A program made the translations under genes and the position numbers. The notes under the pieces are model-generated. The model was not told the DNA's origin, searched no databases, and saw nothing but the letters and a program-made list of their open reading frames with translations. This document shows positions 48,906-58,793 of a DNA stretch of 64,000 bases, piece by piece; position 1 is the first letter of the stretch; every line of letters begins with the position of its first letter. This DNA is from Campylobacter sp. RM10537. Lineage in GTDB: Bacteria; Campylobacterota; Campylobacteria; Campylobacterales; Campylobacteraceae. The stretch lies in assembly GCF_022369435.1 (NCBI RefSeq), contig NZ_CP059597.1, positions 372,001 to 436,000 on the forward strand, in the 5' to 3' direction.

Positions 48906-50805
48906 GAAATTTGAAGTAAGGGCTAAAGAAGAGGAAAAAAATAAATTTGCCAAGTTGAAAATATTTTTAGGCTATGCAGCAGGATCTGGTAAAACTTATG
49001 CTATGCTAAGTGAAGCTAGAAATTTATTGCAAAATGGAGTTGATGTGGTTTTAGGTTATATAGAGCCACATGATAGACCTGAAACTATGAGTTTAACTGA
49101 AGGTTTTGAGAGTATTGAAAATCTTGAAATTTCTTATAAAAATATTATTTTAAAAGAATTTGATTTAGATGCCACCTTAAAAAGAAAACCAGCTTTGGTT
49201 TTAGTTGATGAGCTAGCGCATACCAATGCAAAAGGTCTTAGAAATGAAAAGCGTTTTCAAGATATAGAAGAGTTATTAAAAGCTGGCATTGATGTTTATA
49301 CTACTTTAAATATTCAGCATTTAGAAAGCTTAAATGATTTGGTGGCAAATATCAGTAAAATAGAAGTTAAAGAAAGAATTCCTGATAGTATTTTTGATGA
49401 AGCTGATCAAGTAGAACTTGTTGATATTGAACCTAATAAACTTTTAAAAAGAATGCAAGAGGGTAAAATTTATAAAGAAAAGCAGGCTAAATTAGCTTTA
49501 GAAAATTTTTTCAGACAAGAAAGATTGATAGCTTTAAGGGAAATTGCTTTAAGAAGGCTTGCATCAAGGGTAAATTTAAGAGCGAATGAACAAAGACTTA
49601 TTAATGATGATCTAACTTATCATACCGGAGAACATATTTTAGTTTGCATCAATGAAAGTAATGCCAAGGTTATCAGGTCAGCTGCAAGGCTTGCAAGTGC
49701 TTTTCATGCAAAATTAAGTGCTATTTGTATAAAAAATTCCAATCTTGAAGAAGATAAATTATTAAAAGAAAATTTAGAACTTGCAAAGAGTTTTAATGCT
49801 GAAATCATTAGTGTTTATGATGAAGATATAGCGAGTCAAATTGCTGAGTATTCTAGCATTAGTAATGTTTCTAAGATAGTTTTGGGAAAAAATAAAAATA
49901 AGAAGAAATTTAAAGAAGAAATTTTTGAAGCTGTAGCGAAAAAAAGTCCAAATATTGACTTGTATCTCGTTAATGAAAGTGAAATTAAAACGCCTAAAAT
50001 AGCCAGAAAAAAAGGTTTTAATTTTTTAAATTTTATTATGATTAATGCTATATTATTATTAGCAATTATAATAGCTTTTGTATTTCATCAATTTGACACG
50101 CAACCTAGCAATATAATGATGGTTTTTATTTTGGCAGTTTTTAGTTCTTCTTTTATATCGGATAGCAAATTTTATGCTTTATATTCTTCTTTAATCAGTG
50201 TATTGTTTTATAATTTTTTCTTTTTGAAGCCTTTTTTTAGTTTTAAAATTCATGATAGTGCGAATATAGTTACTTTTTCAACTATGTTTATTGTCGGTTT
50301 TTTAACTTCTATTTTTACAAGAAGATTAAAACTTCAATCTAAAGAATTAGCAAAAAGAGCTTATAGAACAGCAATTTTGCTTGAAAATAGTGAAAAGTTA
50401 GCTAGAGTAAAAAGTAAACAAGAGCTTTGGGAGCAACTAGGCAATCAAGCCTTAAAATTATTAAATTTACCTATAATTATTTATCCTATGAGTAAAAATA
50501 ATATCTTATCTAAACCATTATTGTTTTTTAATAATGATAAGCAAATACTCAAAAATTGTTTCAGTGCTGATGAAATTGCTATCGCTCAATGGGTGGCTAC
50601 AAATCGTGAAAGAGCTGGACTTTGTACAAATACTTTACCGAATGCTAATGCAATGTATTTGCCCATAGAAGATGGGGAAAAGACAAAAGGGGTTATTGGT
50701 ATAGTTTTAAAAGAAAAGCGTCCTTTGCAAGATTTTCAATATGAGATTTTAAATGCTTTAATTAATGAAGTTGGGGTAAGAACGAGAGATATATTTTTGT
50801 TATAA
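48874..50805 (+). CDS. kdpD: KdpD sensor, truncated before the kinase domain
   Basis: 643 residues against roughly 890 in full-length KdpD. Present: KdpD N-terminal domain with Walker [14 protein letters not shown] near residue 34 and [11 protein letters not shown] near 110; universal-stress-like domain near 245-365; four membrane helices near 385-490; a GAF-like domain to the end. Absent: HisKA and HATPase domains. No kdpE follows; the gene ends overlapping the tail of uvrB. It cannot phosphorylate on its own, so it may act by binding a partner kinase or second messenger, or be decaying. Confidence 0.92.
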   Translation: MQRQTPEQILKKFEVRAKEEEKNKFAKLKIFLGYAAGSGKTYAMLSEARNLLQNGVDVVLGYIEPHDRPETMSLTEGFESIENLEISYKNIILKEFDLDATLKRKPALVLVDELAHTNAKGLRNEKRFQDIEELLKAGIDVYTTLNIQHLESLNDLVANISKIEVKERIPDSIFDEADQVELVDIEPNKLLKRMQEGKIYKEKQAKLALENFFRQERLIALREIALRRLASRVNLRANEQRLINDDLTYHTGEHILVCINESNAKVIRSAARLASAFHAKLSAICIKNSNLEEDKLLKENLELAKSFNAEIISVYDEDIASQIAEYSSISNVSKIVLGKNKNKKKFKEEIFEAVAKKSPNIDLYLVNESEIKTPKIARKKGFNFLNFIMINAILLLAIIIAFVFHQFDTQPSNIMMVFILAVFSSSFISDSKFYALYSSLISVLFYNFFFLKPFFSFKIHDSANIVTFSTMFIVGFLTSIFTRRLKLQSKELAKRAYRTAILLENSEKLARVKSKQELWEQLGNQALKLLNLPIIIYPMSKNNILSKPLLFFNNDKQILKNCFSADEIAIAQWVATNRERAGLCTNTLPNANAMYLPIEDGEKTKGVIGIVLKEKRPLQDFQYEILNALINEVGVRTRDIFLL

Positions 50806-52773
50806 ATTTTTCATTTTGTTAATTTCATCCCTTATGGCTGCCGCTTTTTCAAATTCAAGAGCTTTTGCTGCTTCTAACATTTGTTTTCGAAGTTCTTTAA
50901 TGAGTTTAGCTCTTTCACTAGCAGGTATTTTTTCTAGTTTTTTACCTTTGCGATAAATTTCTCCCAAATCTTCTTCATTTTTTAAACTTTCTTCTATATG
51001 GCGTTTGACTGAAGTTGGGGTTATATTGTGTTTTTTATTGTAATTTTCTTGAAGTTTGCGACGCTCATTAGTTATATCTATAGCTTCTTGCATAGATTTT
51101 GTAATTTTTTTACAAAAAAGTAATACTTTTCCATTAACATTTCTTGCCGCCCTTCCCATAGTTTGTATAAGACTTGTTGTGCTTCTTAAAAATCCTTCTT
51201 TATCAGCATCCATAATGGCAATGAGTGAAACTTCAGGCAAATCAAGCCCTTCTCTAAGTAAATTGATACCAATTAACATATCAAAAGCACCACTTCTAAG
51301 ATTTCTAATGATTTCATTGCGTTCTATTGCATCGATATCTGAATGCATATATTTTACCTTAATACCAAGTTCTAAATAGTATCTTGTAAGCTCTTCAGCT
51401 AGTTTTTTGGTTAGTACTGTAACTAATACACGTTCATTTTTATTAATCACTTTTTTAGCTTCATCAAACAAAATTTCAACTTGATTATCGCTATCTTTTA
51501 ATTCTATTAATGGATCAAGTAAACCTGTTGGACGCATAATTTGATGAAAAATATTTTCTTTGCTAAGTTCAAGTTCTAGAGGTGCTGGAGTAGCTGAAAC
51601 AAAAAGAAATTGACAATTTTTGTGGATAAATTCATCAAACATTAAAGGACGATTATCAAGCGCTGAAGGCAAGCGAAAACCATAATCTACTAAAGTTTGT
51701 TTTCTACTTCTATCTCCAGCAAACATTCCGCGAAATTGAGGTAGTGAAACATGACTTTCATCAACAATAACAAGAAATTTCCTATCTTGAATAGCAAAAT
51801 AATCAAATAGCGTATATGGTGTATCCCCAGCTTTTAAGCCTGTTAAATGTCTAGCGTAATTTTCTACACCTTTGCACATACCTGTACTTGTAAGCATTTC
51901 AAGATCAAATTCAACGCGTTGTTTTAAGCGTTGATACTCTACAAGTTTATTTTCAAGTTCAAATTGAGCTAAACGTTCATTTAATTCTTGTTTGATATCT
52001 TTAATAGCTTGTTTTAAACGTATTTCACCGACGCTAAATTGACTTGTAGGATATAAAATAAAGCGTTTTAAATCCTTGCCTTTTTTGTTTTCTAAAACAT
52101 TATAATGATACATGCTATCAAGTTCATCACCAAAAAATTCAAGTCTTACTACTTCATCTTCATAATAAGCAGGATAAATATCTATAATGTCACCTTGTAC
52201 GCGAAAATCTGCACGATCAAAAAAATTATCATTTCTTTTATAACCCATATCTACAAGTTTTTTAAGAAGTTCTTTTTGTGAAATTTGCATACCAAGTTCG
52301 AAAATTAAAACCATTCCAATATATTCATTTGGATTTCCAAGCCCATAATTAGCTGAAACACTTGCAATACATATAACATCTTTATAACTTAAGAGTGAGG
52401 CTGTGGCACTTAGTCTTAATCTTTCTAGATCTTCATTAGTAGAGCTATCTTTTTCTATGAAAACATCTGTACGTGGAATATAAGCTTCTGGTTGGTAATA
52501 ATCATAATAAGAGATAAAGTATTCTACATGATTTTTAGAAAAGAAACCTTTAAATTCGCTATAAAGCTGAGCGCACAAACTTTTATTATGACTCATGATG
52601 AGTGTTGGCATTTGAAGCTCTTTGATAACATTAGCCATAGTAAAAGTTTTTCCACTACCTGTTACACCTAATAAAGTTTGATATTTATTACCCTTTTTAA
52701 TGCTTTTTACTATGCCTTCTATGGCTTGTTTTTGATCAGGACTTGGTTTAAATTCGCTTGTAAGTTCTAACAT
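50800..52773 (-). CDS. uvrB: UvrABC excinuclease subunit B
   Basis: 657 residues, normal. Walker [17 protein letters not shown] near residue 39, the beta-hairpin [15 protein letters not shown] near 90, VDESH near 338, the helicase motif [13 protein letters not shown] near 535, and the C-terminal UVR domain [19 protein letters not shown]. It verifies DNA damage and recruits UvrC. Tail-to-tail overlap of six bases with kdpD. Confidence 0.97.
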   Translation of the reverse strand: MLELTSEFKPSPDQKQAIEGIVKSIKKGNKYQTLLGVTGSGKTFTMANVIKELQMPTLIMSHNKSLCAQLYSEFKGFFSKNHVEYFISYYDYYQPEAYIPRTDVFIEKDSSTNEDLERLRLSATASLLSYKDVICIASVSANYGLGNPNEYIGMVLIFELGMQISQKELLKKLVDMGYKRNDNFFDRADFRVQGDIIDIYPAYYEDEVVRLEFFGDELDSMYHYNVLENKKGKDLKRFILYPTSQFSVGEIRLKQAIKDIKQELNERLAQFELENKLVEYQRLKQRVEFDLEMLTSTGMCKGVENYARHLTGLKAGDTPYTLFDYFAIQDRKFLVIVDESHVSLPQFRGMFAGDRSRKQTLVDYGFRLPSALDNRPLMFDEFIHKNCQFLFVSATPAPLELELSKENIFHQIMRPTGLLDPLIELKDSDNQVEILFDEAKKVINKNERVLVTVLTKKLAEELTRYYLELGIKVKYMHSDIDAIERNEIIRNLRSGAFDMLIGINLLREGLDLPEVSLIAIMDADKEGFLRSTTSLIQTMGRAARNVNGKVLLFCKKITKSMQEAIDITNERRKLQENYNKKHNITPTSVKRHIEESLKNEEDLGEIYRKGKKLEKIPASERAKLIKELRKQMLEAAKALEFEKAAAIRDEINKMKNL

Positions 52774-52875
52774 TTTTTTACTTTTTAATTTTATTTTTTG
52801 AAAAAAATTTTAAAAGAAAATGCTTTAATTAAAATTAATCTTTTTAAAAAACGTAAAAATTTATTTTTTTTTTGC

Positions 52876-52881
52876 TACAAT
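52876..52881 (+). promoter_or_regulatory. -10 element of the small-protein/pseudopilin/priA operon
   Basis: TGCTACAAT after a T run, in the 158-base gap between divergent uvrB and the 52932 gene. An alternative TATAAA lies a few bases on. Confidence 0.45.
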
Positions 52882-52931
52882 TATATAAATATTTCCTATA
52901 TTTAAATTTTCAATTAAAGAAGGCGAAAAAT

Positions 52932-53162
52932 ATGTTTGATGAAAAAATTATTAATACTATGTCAGATAAAGTAAATGAGCTTATTGAAAAGTATAATGAA
53001 GTGTGTGAAGCAAATGAAAATTTAAGAAACGAGCTTGTTAGCGTTAAAGCACAAAATGAGGCAAAAAGTAATCAAATTATGCGTCTTGAAGAAGAATTAA
53101 AATCTCGCAATATAGAAAGTGAGGATATTTATAAAAAAATCGAGGCTGTACTTGGCAAGTGA
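52932..53162 (+). CDS. Small coiled-coil protein, ZapB-like
   Basis: 76 residues from the ATG at 52932, with AAGAAGG upstream. Apart from the first 15 residues it is one continuous coiled coil with heptads (VNELIEKYNEVCEANENLRN, then IMRLEEELKSR). Size and character resemble ZapB, which organises FtsZ, but short coiled coils give weak evidence of kinship. It overlaps the next gene, with which it forms a pair of small proteins. Confidence 0.6.
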   Translation: MFDEKIINTMSDKVNELIEKYNEVCEANENLRNELVSVKAQNEAKSNQIMRLEEELKSRNIESEDIYKKIEAVLGK

Positions 53163-53397
53163 TAATTTAAAGCAAGTAATTATCAATGTTTCTGCAAAAG
53201 ATTTTATTGTCAAGTGTAGCGAAGAATTTGCTAATATTTTAGAGGATGATATTGCTTTAATTTCTGGCGGAACTAAAAAAATTGAACTTAAGCGTTTTGT
53301 AGATGCTTTTGTAAAAAAAAGTTATGAAAATTATATTTTAGAAAGAGAGCTTAAAAAACTTATAAAAGCTATTAATGAAGAACTTCCGGTCAAATGA
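53152..53397 (+). CDS. Small protein of unknown function
   Basis: About 81 residues from a TTG at 53152 (MASDNLKQVIINVSAKDF...). An earlier GTG at 53119 is possible but would overlap the previous gene further. Acidic-basic mixed protein with a C-terminal helix (SYENYILERELKKLIKAINEE). I do not recognise it. The pairing with a ZapB-like coiled coil makes a ZapA-type partner conceivable, but the sequence does not show the ZapA pattern clearly. Confidence 0.55.
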   Translation: MASDNLKQVIINVSAKDFIVKCSEEFANILEDDIALISGGTKKIELKRFVDAFVKKSYENYILERELKKLIKAINEELPVK

Positions 53398-53831
53398 AAA
53401 AAGCTTTTACTTTGCTTGAATTAGTTTTTGTTGTTTTGATTTTAGGAATACTTATAGGTATATCTTTAAATTTTTCAGGTAAAAACAAAGATGAAGCAAA
53501 AATTTTAAAATTAAAAATAGATTATGAAATGTTAAGCTCAGCTTTGTCACTCATGCGTACTCAAGCTGAGCTTAAGGAAATTGCTTTTATGGCAAATCTT
53601 GATCAAGCTAAATTTAACACCCCAAGAGAAAAACTTTTTTATTGTGTCGATCAAAATGGCTACTCTTTGCTTGATTCTCCCATTTATTCTGATTTTAATT
53701 CTTGGATGAAAATCACAATTAATCAATATAGATTTTTTTTAAATTCAAAAGAATATATCGATTTTATTTATCATCCTAATGATGGTATTTTAGAGTGCAT
53801 AAATTCAAAATATTGTAAAGATTTGCAATGA
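53394..53831 (+). CDS. Type II pseudopilin-like protein
   Basis: 145 residues with a class III prepilin start, KKAFTLLELVFVVLILGILIG: a short basic leader, F at the +1 position and E at +5, then a hydrophobic helix. The rest is a small periplasmic globular domain with a Cys pair near the end (LECINSKYC). In campylobacters pseudopilins serve the competence DNA-uptake system. It overlaps both neighbours, so is co-expressed with priA. Confidence 0.85.
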   Translation: MKKAFTLLELVFVVLILGILIGISLNFSGKNKDEAKILKLKIDYEMLSSALSLMRTQAELKEIAFMANLDQAKFNTPREKLFYCVDQNGYSLLDSPIYSDFNSWMKITINQYRFFLNSKEYIDFIYHPNDGILECINSKYCKDLQ

Positions 53832-55666
53832 GATATTATGAAGTATCTATTTTTGGATTATATTTACAGAATTTAATTTTTCATAGCGAGGAGAAGATTC
53901 CTTCTTTGAGTGAAGTTATTGTAGATATAAAAATGAAAAAAAATCTTAGGGCTTTAGTGATTAAAGAATGTGAAAAGCCAAATTTTCAAACAAAAGCTAT
54001 TAAAGAACTTACACCTTTTTCTTTGAGTAAATCTCAATTTGAACTCGCAAAATTTATTTCTTATTATTATGCTACTACAATAGGTTTTGTTTTAGGTTTT
54101 TTTTCAACAAGTAAAGAATATTCTTGTAAAAAATTAGAAATTTTAAAAAAACCTAATTTAAGTTTTGAGCAACAAAAAGCTTTAGAATTTTTAAATAATC
54201 AATCAAGTTCTTTACTTTTTGCAGATACTGGGAGTGGTAAAACTGAAATTTACATCTCTTTAATAAAAGATTACTTAGAAAAAGGAAAGCAAGTTTTATT
54301 TTTAATGCCTGAAATTTCACTCACTTCTCAAATTAAAAAACGTTTAGAGATGTATTTTAAAGATAATTTTTTTTTATGGCATTCTAAGGTTTCTAAAAAG
54401 AAGAAACAAGAATGTTTAGAAAGTTTTAATGAAGGTAAAGCCTTGTTAATTGCTGGAGCCCGTTCCGCGCTTTTTTTACCTTTTAGAAATTTAGGTTTAA
54501 TTGTAGTAGATGAAGAGCATGATAATTCTTACAAAGCTTCAAATAAACCTTATATAAATGTCAGAGATTTGGCGCTTTTTTTAGGATCGAAATTAAATAT
54601 TAAGGTTGTTTTAGGATCCGCAACTCCTTCTTTAACAAGTTTTTATAAACAAAAAGTATTTAGACTTAAGGGTACATTTTTTGAAAGTAGAAAATATTTT
54701 TTATATGATGAAAATGAATTATCTTTAAGTCCAATGCTTTTAAATGAAATACAAGTAAGTCTAAATAAGCAAAAACAAGCCATTATTTTTTTACCTACGC
54801 GTGCCAATTTTCGTCAAATTTTTTGCAAAAATTGCGGAGATACAATAAAGTGTCCATTTTGTTCTATTGCTATGAGTTTACATAAAAATAGAAATTTATT
54901 AAAATGTCATTATTGTAATTTTACAAAAAACATCGATCAATTTTGTCCTTCTTGTAAAGGATTAATGCTAGAAGCTAGAAAAATGGGAACAGCCGAACTC
55001 AAGGAACTTTTAGAATCAAAATTTATTCATGCTAAGGTAGCAAAGTTTGATAGCGATGAGATTACCAGTGTTAAAAAATTAAATAATATTTTAAAAGATT
55101 TTAACGATAAGAAAATTGATATACTTATAGGAACTTCTATGCTTGCTAAGGGGCATGATTATCATAATGTTGATTTGAGTGTGATTTTAGGTATTGATGA
55201 GTATTTATTTAGGCCGAATTTTAGATCAAGTGAAGAAACTTTAGCTTTAGCTATGCAAGTAGCAGGTAGAGCAGGGCGTAAAGGAGAAGCTAGGGTGCTT
55301 TTACAAACTAAAAATCGTGCTTTTTTTGAAAAATATATACAAAATTACGATACTTTTTTAAAAGATGAACTTGAGAATAGAAAAGATTTATATCCACCTT
55401 TTAAACGTCTTTTAAGACTAATTATAGAAGATATAGATAAAACAAAAGCACAAAAATTATGTGAGTATTTAGCTGAAAAATTAGCAATAATGAAAAATAT
55501 AGAACTTGTTGGCTATGGGGTTTGTGGTATTGAAATGATTAATTCAAAATATCGTTTTCATATTCTTATTCGCAGTGATTCTTATAAGGCTTTAATTTCT
55601 ATAGAAGAATATGTCTTGCAATTTAAAAATATTAATGCAGATATTGATCCTATAGAATTTATGTAA
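53828..55666 (+). CDS. priA: Primosomal replication protein PriA (helicase)
   Basis: 612 residues, shorter than E. coli PriA (732) through a reduced N-terminal DNA-binding domain. Walker A LLFADTGSGKTEIYISL near residue 133, LIVVDEEHDNSYKA near 225, the zinc-binding cysteines (CKNCGDTIKCPFC, CHYCNFT, CPSCKG) near 338-380, and VAGRAGRKGEARV near 478. It restarts stalled replication forks. Confidence 0.96.
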   Translation: MRYYEVSIFGLYLQNLIFHSEEKIPSLSEVIVDIKMKKNLRALVIKECEKPNFQTKAIKELTPFSLSKSQFELAKFISYYYATTIGFVLGFFSTSKEYSCKKLEILKKPNLSFEQQKALEFLNNQSSSLLFADTGSGKTEIYISLIKDYLEKGKQVLFLMPEISLTSQIKKRLEMYFKDNFFLWHSKVSKKKKQECLESFNEGKALLIAGARSALFLPFRNLGLIVVDEEHDNSYKASNKPYINVRDLALFLGSKLNIKVVLGSATPSLTSFYKQKVFRLKGTFFESRKYFLYDENELSLSPMLLNEIQVSLNKQKQAIIFLPTRANFRQIFCKNCGDTIKCPFCSIAMSLHKNRNLLKCHYCNFTKNIDQFCPSCKGLMLEARKMGTAELKELLESKFIHAKVAKFDSDEITSVKKLNNILKDFNDKKIDILIGTSMLAKGHDYHNVDLSVILGIDEYLFRPNFRSSEETLALAMQVAGRAGRKGEARVLLQTKNRAFFEKYIQNYDTFLKDELENRKDLYPPFKRLLRLIIEDIDKTKAQKLCEYLAEKLAIMKNIELVGYGVCGIEMINSKYRFHILIRSDSYKALISIEEYVLQFKNINADIDPIEFM

Positions 55667-55679
55667 AATTATTATTTTT

Positions 55680-57053
55680 TTAAAATATTTTTTTAAATTC
55701 TTGATAATATTTCCAAGAATTGATAATATCTGGACGATTTTGTTTTAAATGTTGATATTCTTTTTTAAAAATATTTAAAAATTTAGATGCTAGAAATTTA
55801 TTAGCATTAAAAATAGATAATACCTCTTTTTCTTTCATCATCATAAGTTGATTTTTATGATTGATTTTTTTAATTTCATATAAAAAATCACGTAAATATT
55901 CTTTAACGATTGTAAAAAGTTGTGCATTATTTGTTAATTTTTCTAAATCTTCTTTTTGAATATATAAAGCTATATCATTTGACAAATCATCGTTAATAAT
56001 TAATTTTATTATATTAATTTGTTCATTTTCTCTTGGTCTATCTAAAGTAATGGCAATACTATTTAAAGGATCGATTTCTAAATCATATATCTTAGGATTG
56101 TTAATTGTAAATCTATTCTTTATATCTTTTTCATTAACATAAAGTGTGATAGGAAAAAGGTAGCGTATATAACCTTGAAATTCTTGAATTTTAAAAAAAG
56201 ATTGTTTTTCTTGCGGGGGGGGGGTAAAGCTGAATTTTCGAGCAAGAAAATCCAAGGTTTTAAAAGCATTTTTAGGAATAATTGAGTTCATATCTAAATA
56301 ATATATTTGTTCTTTATTAAAGTATTGTAATAAAAAATTTAAAATAAAAACACTATTGTTTAGTTCTTCAAAATCAACTTTAATTTCAGTTTTTGCATTG
56401 TGGGTTAAAAATTTAATATAAGTTCTATAATCATAAGTAAGATCAAAATCGCGTGGATAGTTTCTTGTGATTTTTGTCCAATCTCTTCCCCAATTGTGTT
56501 TTAAAATACTTATTGGATCTCTAACACTACAAATAATTTTAGAGTTGGGATTAAGCAGGGCTAAAAATTTATCAAAATTAGGAATATTAAGCTCTGAAAT
56601 ATTTATGGCATATTGCTTAATATTGCTATTTAAATGCATATAATGCATGCAATATCTTTCTTTAGCATCTTCAGGCGAGGTCCAAGAAGGGAAACATAAA
56701 ACATTACAACCTTCATTGAGATATCTTAAAAATGCAGCAGCGCCAACTCCATGAGGAGAAATGTAGATAAATTTATAATGTTGAGGTAGAGGTAAATTTA
56801 GATCCCAGGCAAGTTCTGCGCAATATCTGCTTGAATCTGTATCAATGAAATTTGGATTGATTAAGGCGGGATAAGGATTGTTTAAATAATTTTCTTTAAA
56901 TTCATGAGAATTTAGCCATTCGCAAATAATATTAATATTTTTCATAACAAAACTAAAAAAATTTTCATTATGAGAATTTTTTAAAGCTTTTAATAAAATC
57001 TGAGCTTGAGTTTGGTTTAAGTTATTTCGTATAAATTCTAATAAATCTTGCAT
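55680..57053 (-). CDS. cipA: CipA-type transferase, phase-variable (ON in this sequence)
   Basis: 457 residues in full frame through a tract of ten G (C on the coding strand) encoding the prolines of FTPPPQEK near residue 278. The central part has FIYISPHGVGAAAFLRYL near residue 99 and IICSVRDPISILKHNWGRDW near 173; HGxGxxAFLR and VRDPxS look like the 5' and 3' phosphate-binding loops of PAPS-type sulfotransferases. C. jejuni CipA (Cj0685) is described as an invasion-linked sugar transferase. The substrate is unknown; the kinase gene directly upstream may make its donor. One-base slippage would truncate it soon after residue 280. Confidence 0.8.
   Translation of the reverse strand: MQDLLEFIRNNLNQTQAQILLKALKNSHNENFFSFVMKNINIICEWLNSHEFKENYLNNPYPALINPNFIDTDSSRYCAELAWDLNLPLPQHYKFIYISPHGVGAAAFLRYLNEGCNVLCFPSWTSPEDAKERYCMHYMHLNSNIKQYAINISELNIPNFDKFLALLNPNSKIICSVRDPISILKHNWGRDWTKITRNYPRDFDLTYDYRTYIKFLTHNAKTEIKVDFEELNNSVFILNFLLQYFNKEQIYYLDMNSIIPKNAFKTLDFLARKFSFTPPPQEKQSFFKIQEFQGYIRYLFPITLYVNEKDIKNRFTINNPKIYDLEIDPLNSIAITLDRPRENEQINIIKLIINDDLSNDIALYIQKEDLEKLTNNAQLFTIVKEYLRDFLYEIKKINHKNQLMMMKEKEVLSIFNANKFLASKFLNIFKKEYQHLKQNRPDIINSWKYYQEFKKIF
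56215..56224 (+). repeat. G10 homopolymer (phase-variation tract) in cipA
   Basis: Ten consecutive G bases, the only G or C run above about six in this AT-rich window. Poly-G tracts of 8-11 are the known slippage switches of Campylobacter surface genes. With ten G the frame is open. Confidence 0.92.
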
Positions 57054-57056
57054 ATT

Positions 57057-57593
57057 TTATAGATGTTTTTGTAAAGAATTTAAGATTGTTGATACTTTTT
57101 CTTCAAGATTATCAAGCTTTGAATTATCTATAATAAGATCAGGGCATGGCTCATCAAAATCAATATCAACACCTACAACATTTTTGATATTGCCTTGTAT
57201 AGCCCCACTGTAAAGTCCTTTTTTATCTCGTCTTTTTAATTCTTCAAAATCACATTTTATATAAATTTCAAAATAGTTTTTTAATCGTTTTCGATTATAG
57301 CTATAAATTTCATTCCACATAGAAATTGTACTTACTATAACTATCATTCCTTGAGAACTTAAAAAATGAGCAAAATTAGAACGTTTTAATGAGACTTCAA
57401 TACGCCCTTCTTTTTCATAGCCATAATGCCCTAAAAGATCTCTTAATTCATCACCATCAAGATAGATGATATTATTTAATTTTTCTTTTAATTTTCTACA
57501 TAATTCTTCAGCAATATAACTTTTTCCACTTCCAGCTAATCCTGTTAGCCAAATCACTCCACCATTTTTTAAATTTTGCATTATTTTTTCCAT
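57057..57593 (-). CDS. CysC-like kinase (APS kinase or cytidine-diphosphoramidate kinase)
   Basis: 178 residues, standard for CysC. P-loop LTGLAGSGKSYIAEEL near residue 17, YLDGDELRDLLG near 43, VIVSTIS near 83, and RDKKGLYSGAIQGNIKNVVG near 131, matching the APS-kinase RDPKGLY...GEIKNFTG block. In C. jejuni the only such gene I know is the capsule enzyme Cj1415, now understood as a kinase in O-methyl phosphoramidate synthesis. Here it lies three bases before the cipA-type gene, suggesting it makes an activated donor for that transferase. I see no other sulfate-assimilation gene in the window. Start at ATG 57593; an ATG at 57581 is an alternative. Confidence 0.88.
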   Translation of the reverse strand: MEKIMQNLKNGGVIWLTGLAGSGKSYIAEELCRKLKEKLNNIIYLDGDELRDLLGHYGYEKEGRIEVSLKRSNFAHFLSSQGMIVIVSTISMWNEIYSYNRKRLKNYFEIYIKCDFEELKRRDKKGLYSGAIQGNIKNVVGVDIDFDEPCPDLIIDNSKLDNLEEKVSTILNSLQKHL

Positions 57594-57618
57594 ATATTTA
57601 ATAAAATTAGATGGAGAG

Positions 57619-57624
57619 ATTATA
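57619..57624 (-). promoter_or_regulatory. -10 element of the CysC-like/cipA pair
   Basis: On the minus strand TTTTTATATAATCTCTCC contains TATAAT about 25 bases before the kinase ATG, and no other promoter is needed for the two-gene unit. Confidence 0.5.
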
Positions 57625-57691
57625 TAAAAATAAACTTTAGTTAAAGCAAAAAAAGTTAAAATTTTAAAAATAATATTAAAAAAGAGTTTTT

Positions 57692-58762
57692 ATGGTAAAA
57701 AGAGTTGAAACAAAACAGATTAAAGTTGGAGATGTGTTAATAGGAGGTAATGCGCCTATTTCCGTTCAATCAATGTTATTTACAAAAACTAGAGATATAG
57801 AGGGTTGTTTAGAACAACTTAATCGTCTTTATTTTGCTGGAGCTAATATAGTGCGTTTAGCTTGTTTAGATATGGCAGATGCAAGAGCTTTAAAGGAAAT
57901 TAAAACAAAGAGTCCGTTGCCTTTAATAGTTGATATTCATTTTAATCATAATTTAGCTGTATATTGTGCTGAATTTATTGATGGTGTGAGAATCAATCCT
58001 GGAAATATTGGTTCTAAGGAAAACATTAAAGAAGTAGTAAAAGCGTGTAAAGAACGCGATATCCCTATACGTATAGGGATAAATCATGGTTCTATAGAAA
58101 AACAATTTAGTGATAAATTTGGATATGGTATAGATGCTATGTTAGAGAGTGCTTTGTATAATATCAAACTTTTAGAGGATTTAGATTTTACAGATATTAA
58201 AATTTCGATGAAAACTTCGGATGCTCAAAAAACAATAGAAGCTTATGAAAGATTACGTCCACTTTGTAATTATCCGTTTCATTTAGGTGTTACAGAGGCT
58301 GGAACTAAATTTCATAGCACAATAAAAAGTTCTATAGCTTTAGGAAATTTACTTCTTAAAGGTATAGGTGATACAATGCGTGTATCAATAACAGGAGAAC
58401 TTGAAGAAGAAATTCGTGTCGCAAAAGCAATTTTGCAAGATAGCGGAGTGCAAAAAAACGGAGTTAATATCATTTCATGTCCAACTTGCGGAAGAATACA
58501 AAGTGATTTACTTAGTGCAATTAAAATAGTTGAAGAAAAAACTAAACATATTAAAGAACCGATTAACATTAGCGTTATGGGTTGCGTTGTTAATGCTTTA
58601 GGTGAAGCTAAGGGGGCTGATGTTGCCATAGCTTTTGGAAAAAATCAAGGTCTTGTTATAAGACACGGTGAAGTTGTAGCTAAACTTAAAGAAAAAGATT
58701 TGGTTGATAGATTTTTATTAGAAGTTGAAGATGAGGTAAAAAGTAGAACAGTAAAAGACTAA
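57692..58762 (+). CDS. ispG: 4-hydroxy-3-methylbut-2-en-1-yl diphosphate synthase (GcpE)
   Basis: 356 residues, normal for the bacterial short form. The N-terminal TIM barrel begins [17 protein letters not shown], and the C-terminal [4Fe-4S] site is formed by ISCPTCGR near residue 265 and [12 protein letters not shown] near 300. It performs the penultimate step of the MEP isoprenoid pathway. Confidence 0.97.
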   Translation: MVKRVETKQIKVGDVLIGGNAPISVQSMLFTKTRDIEGCLEQLNRLYFAGANIVRLACLDMADARALKEIKTKSPLPLIVDIHFNHNLAVYCAEFIDGVRINPGNIGSKENIKEVVKACKERDIPIRIGINHGSIEKQFSDKFGYGIDAMLESALYNIKLLEDLDFTDIKISMKTSDAQKTIEAYERLRPLCNYPFHLGVTEAGTKFHSTIKSSIALGNLLLKGIGDTMRVSITGELEEEIRVAKAILQDSGVQKNGVNIISCPTCGRIQSDLLSAIKIVEEKTKHIKEPINISVMGCVVNALGEAKGADVAIAFGKNQGLVIRHGEVVAKLKEKDLVDRFLLEVEDEVKSRTVKD

Positions 58763-58793
58763 TAAAAGCAAGGTAAAAAACCTTACTTTTATT
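58761..58793. terminator. Bidirectional terminator between ispG and flgH
   Basis: AATAAAAG-C-AAGGT, loop AAAAA, ACCTT-A-CTTTTATT: a stem of 13 pairs with one mismatch, flanked by A and T runs on each side. It overlaps the stop codons of both convergent genes. Confidence 0.75.
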
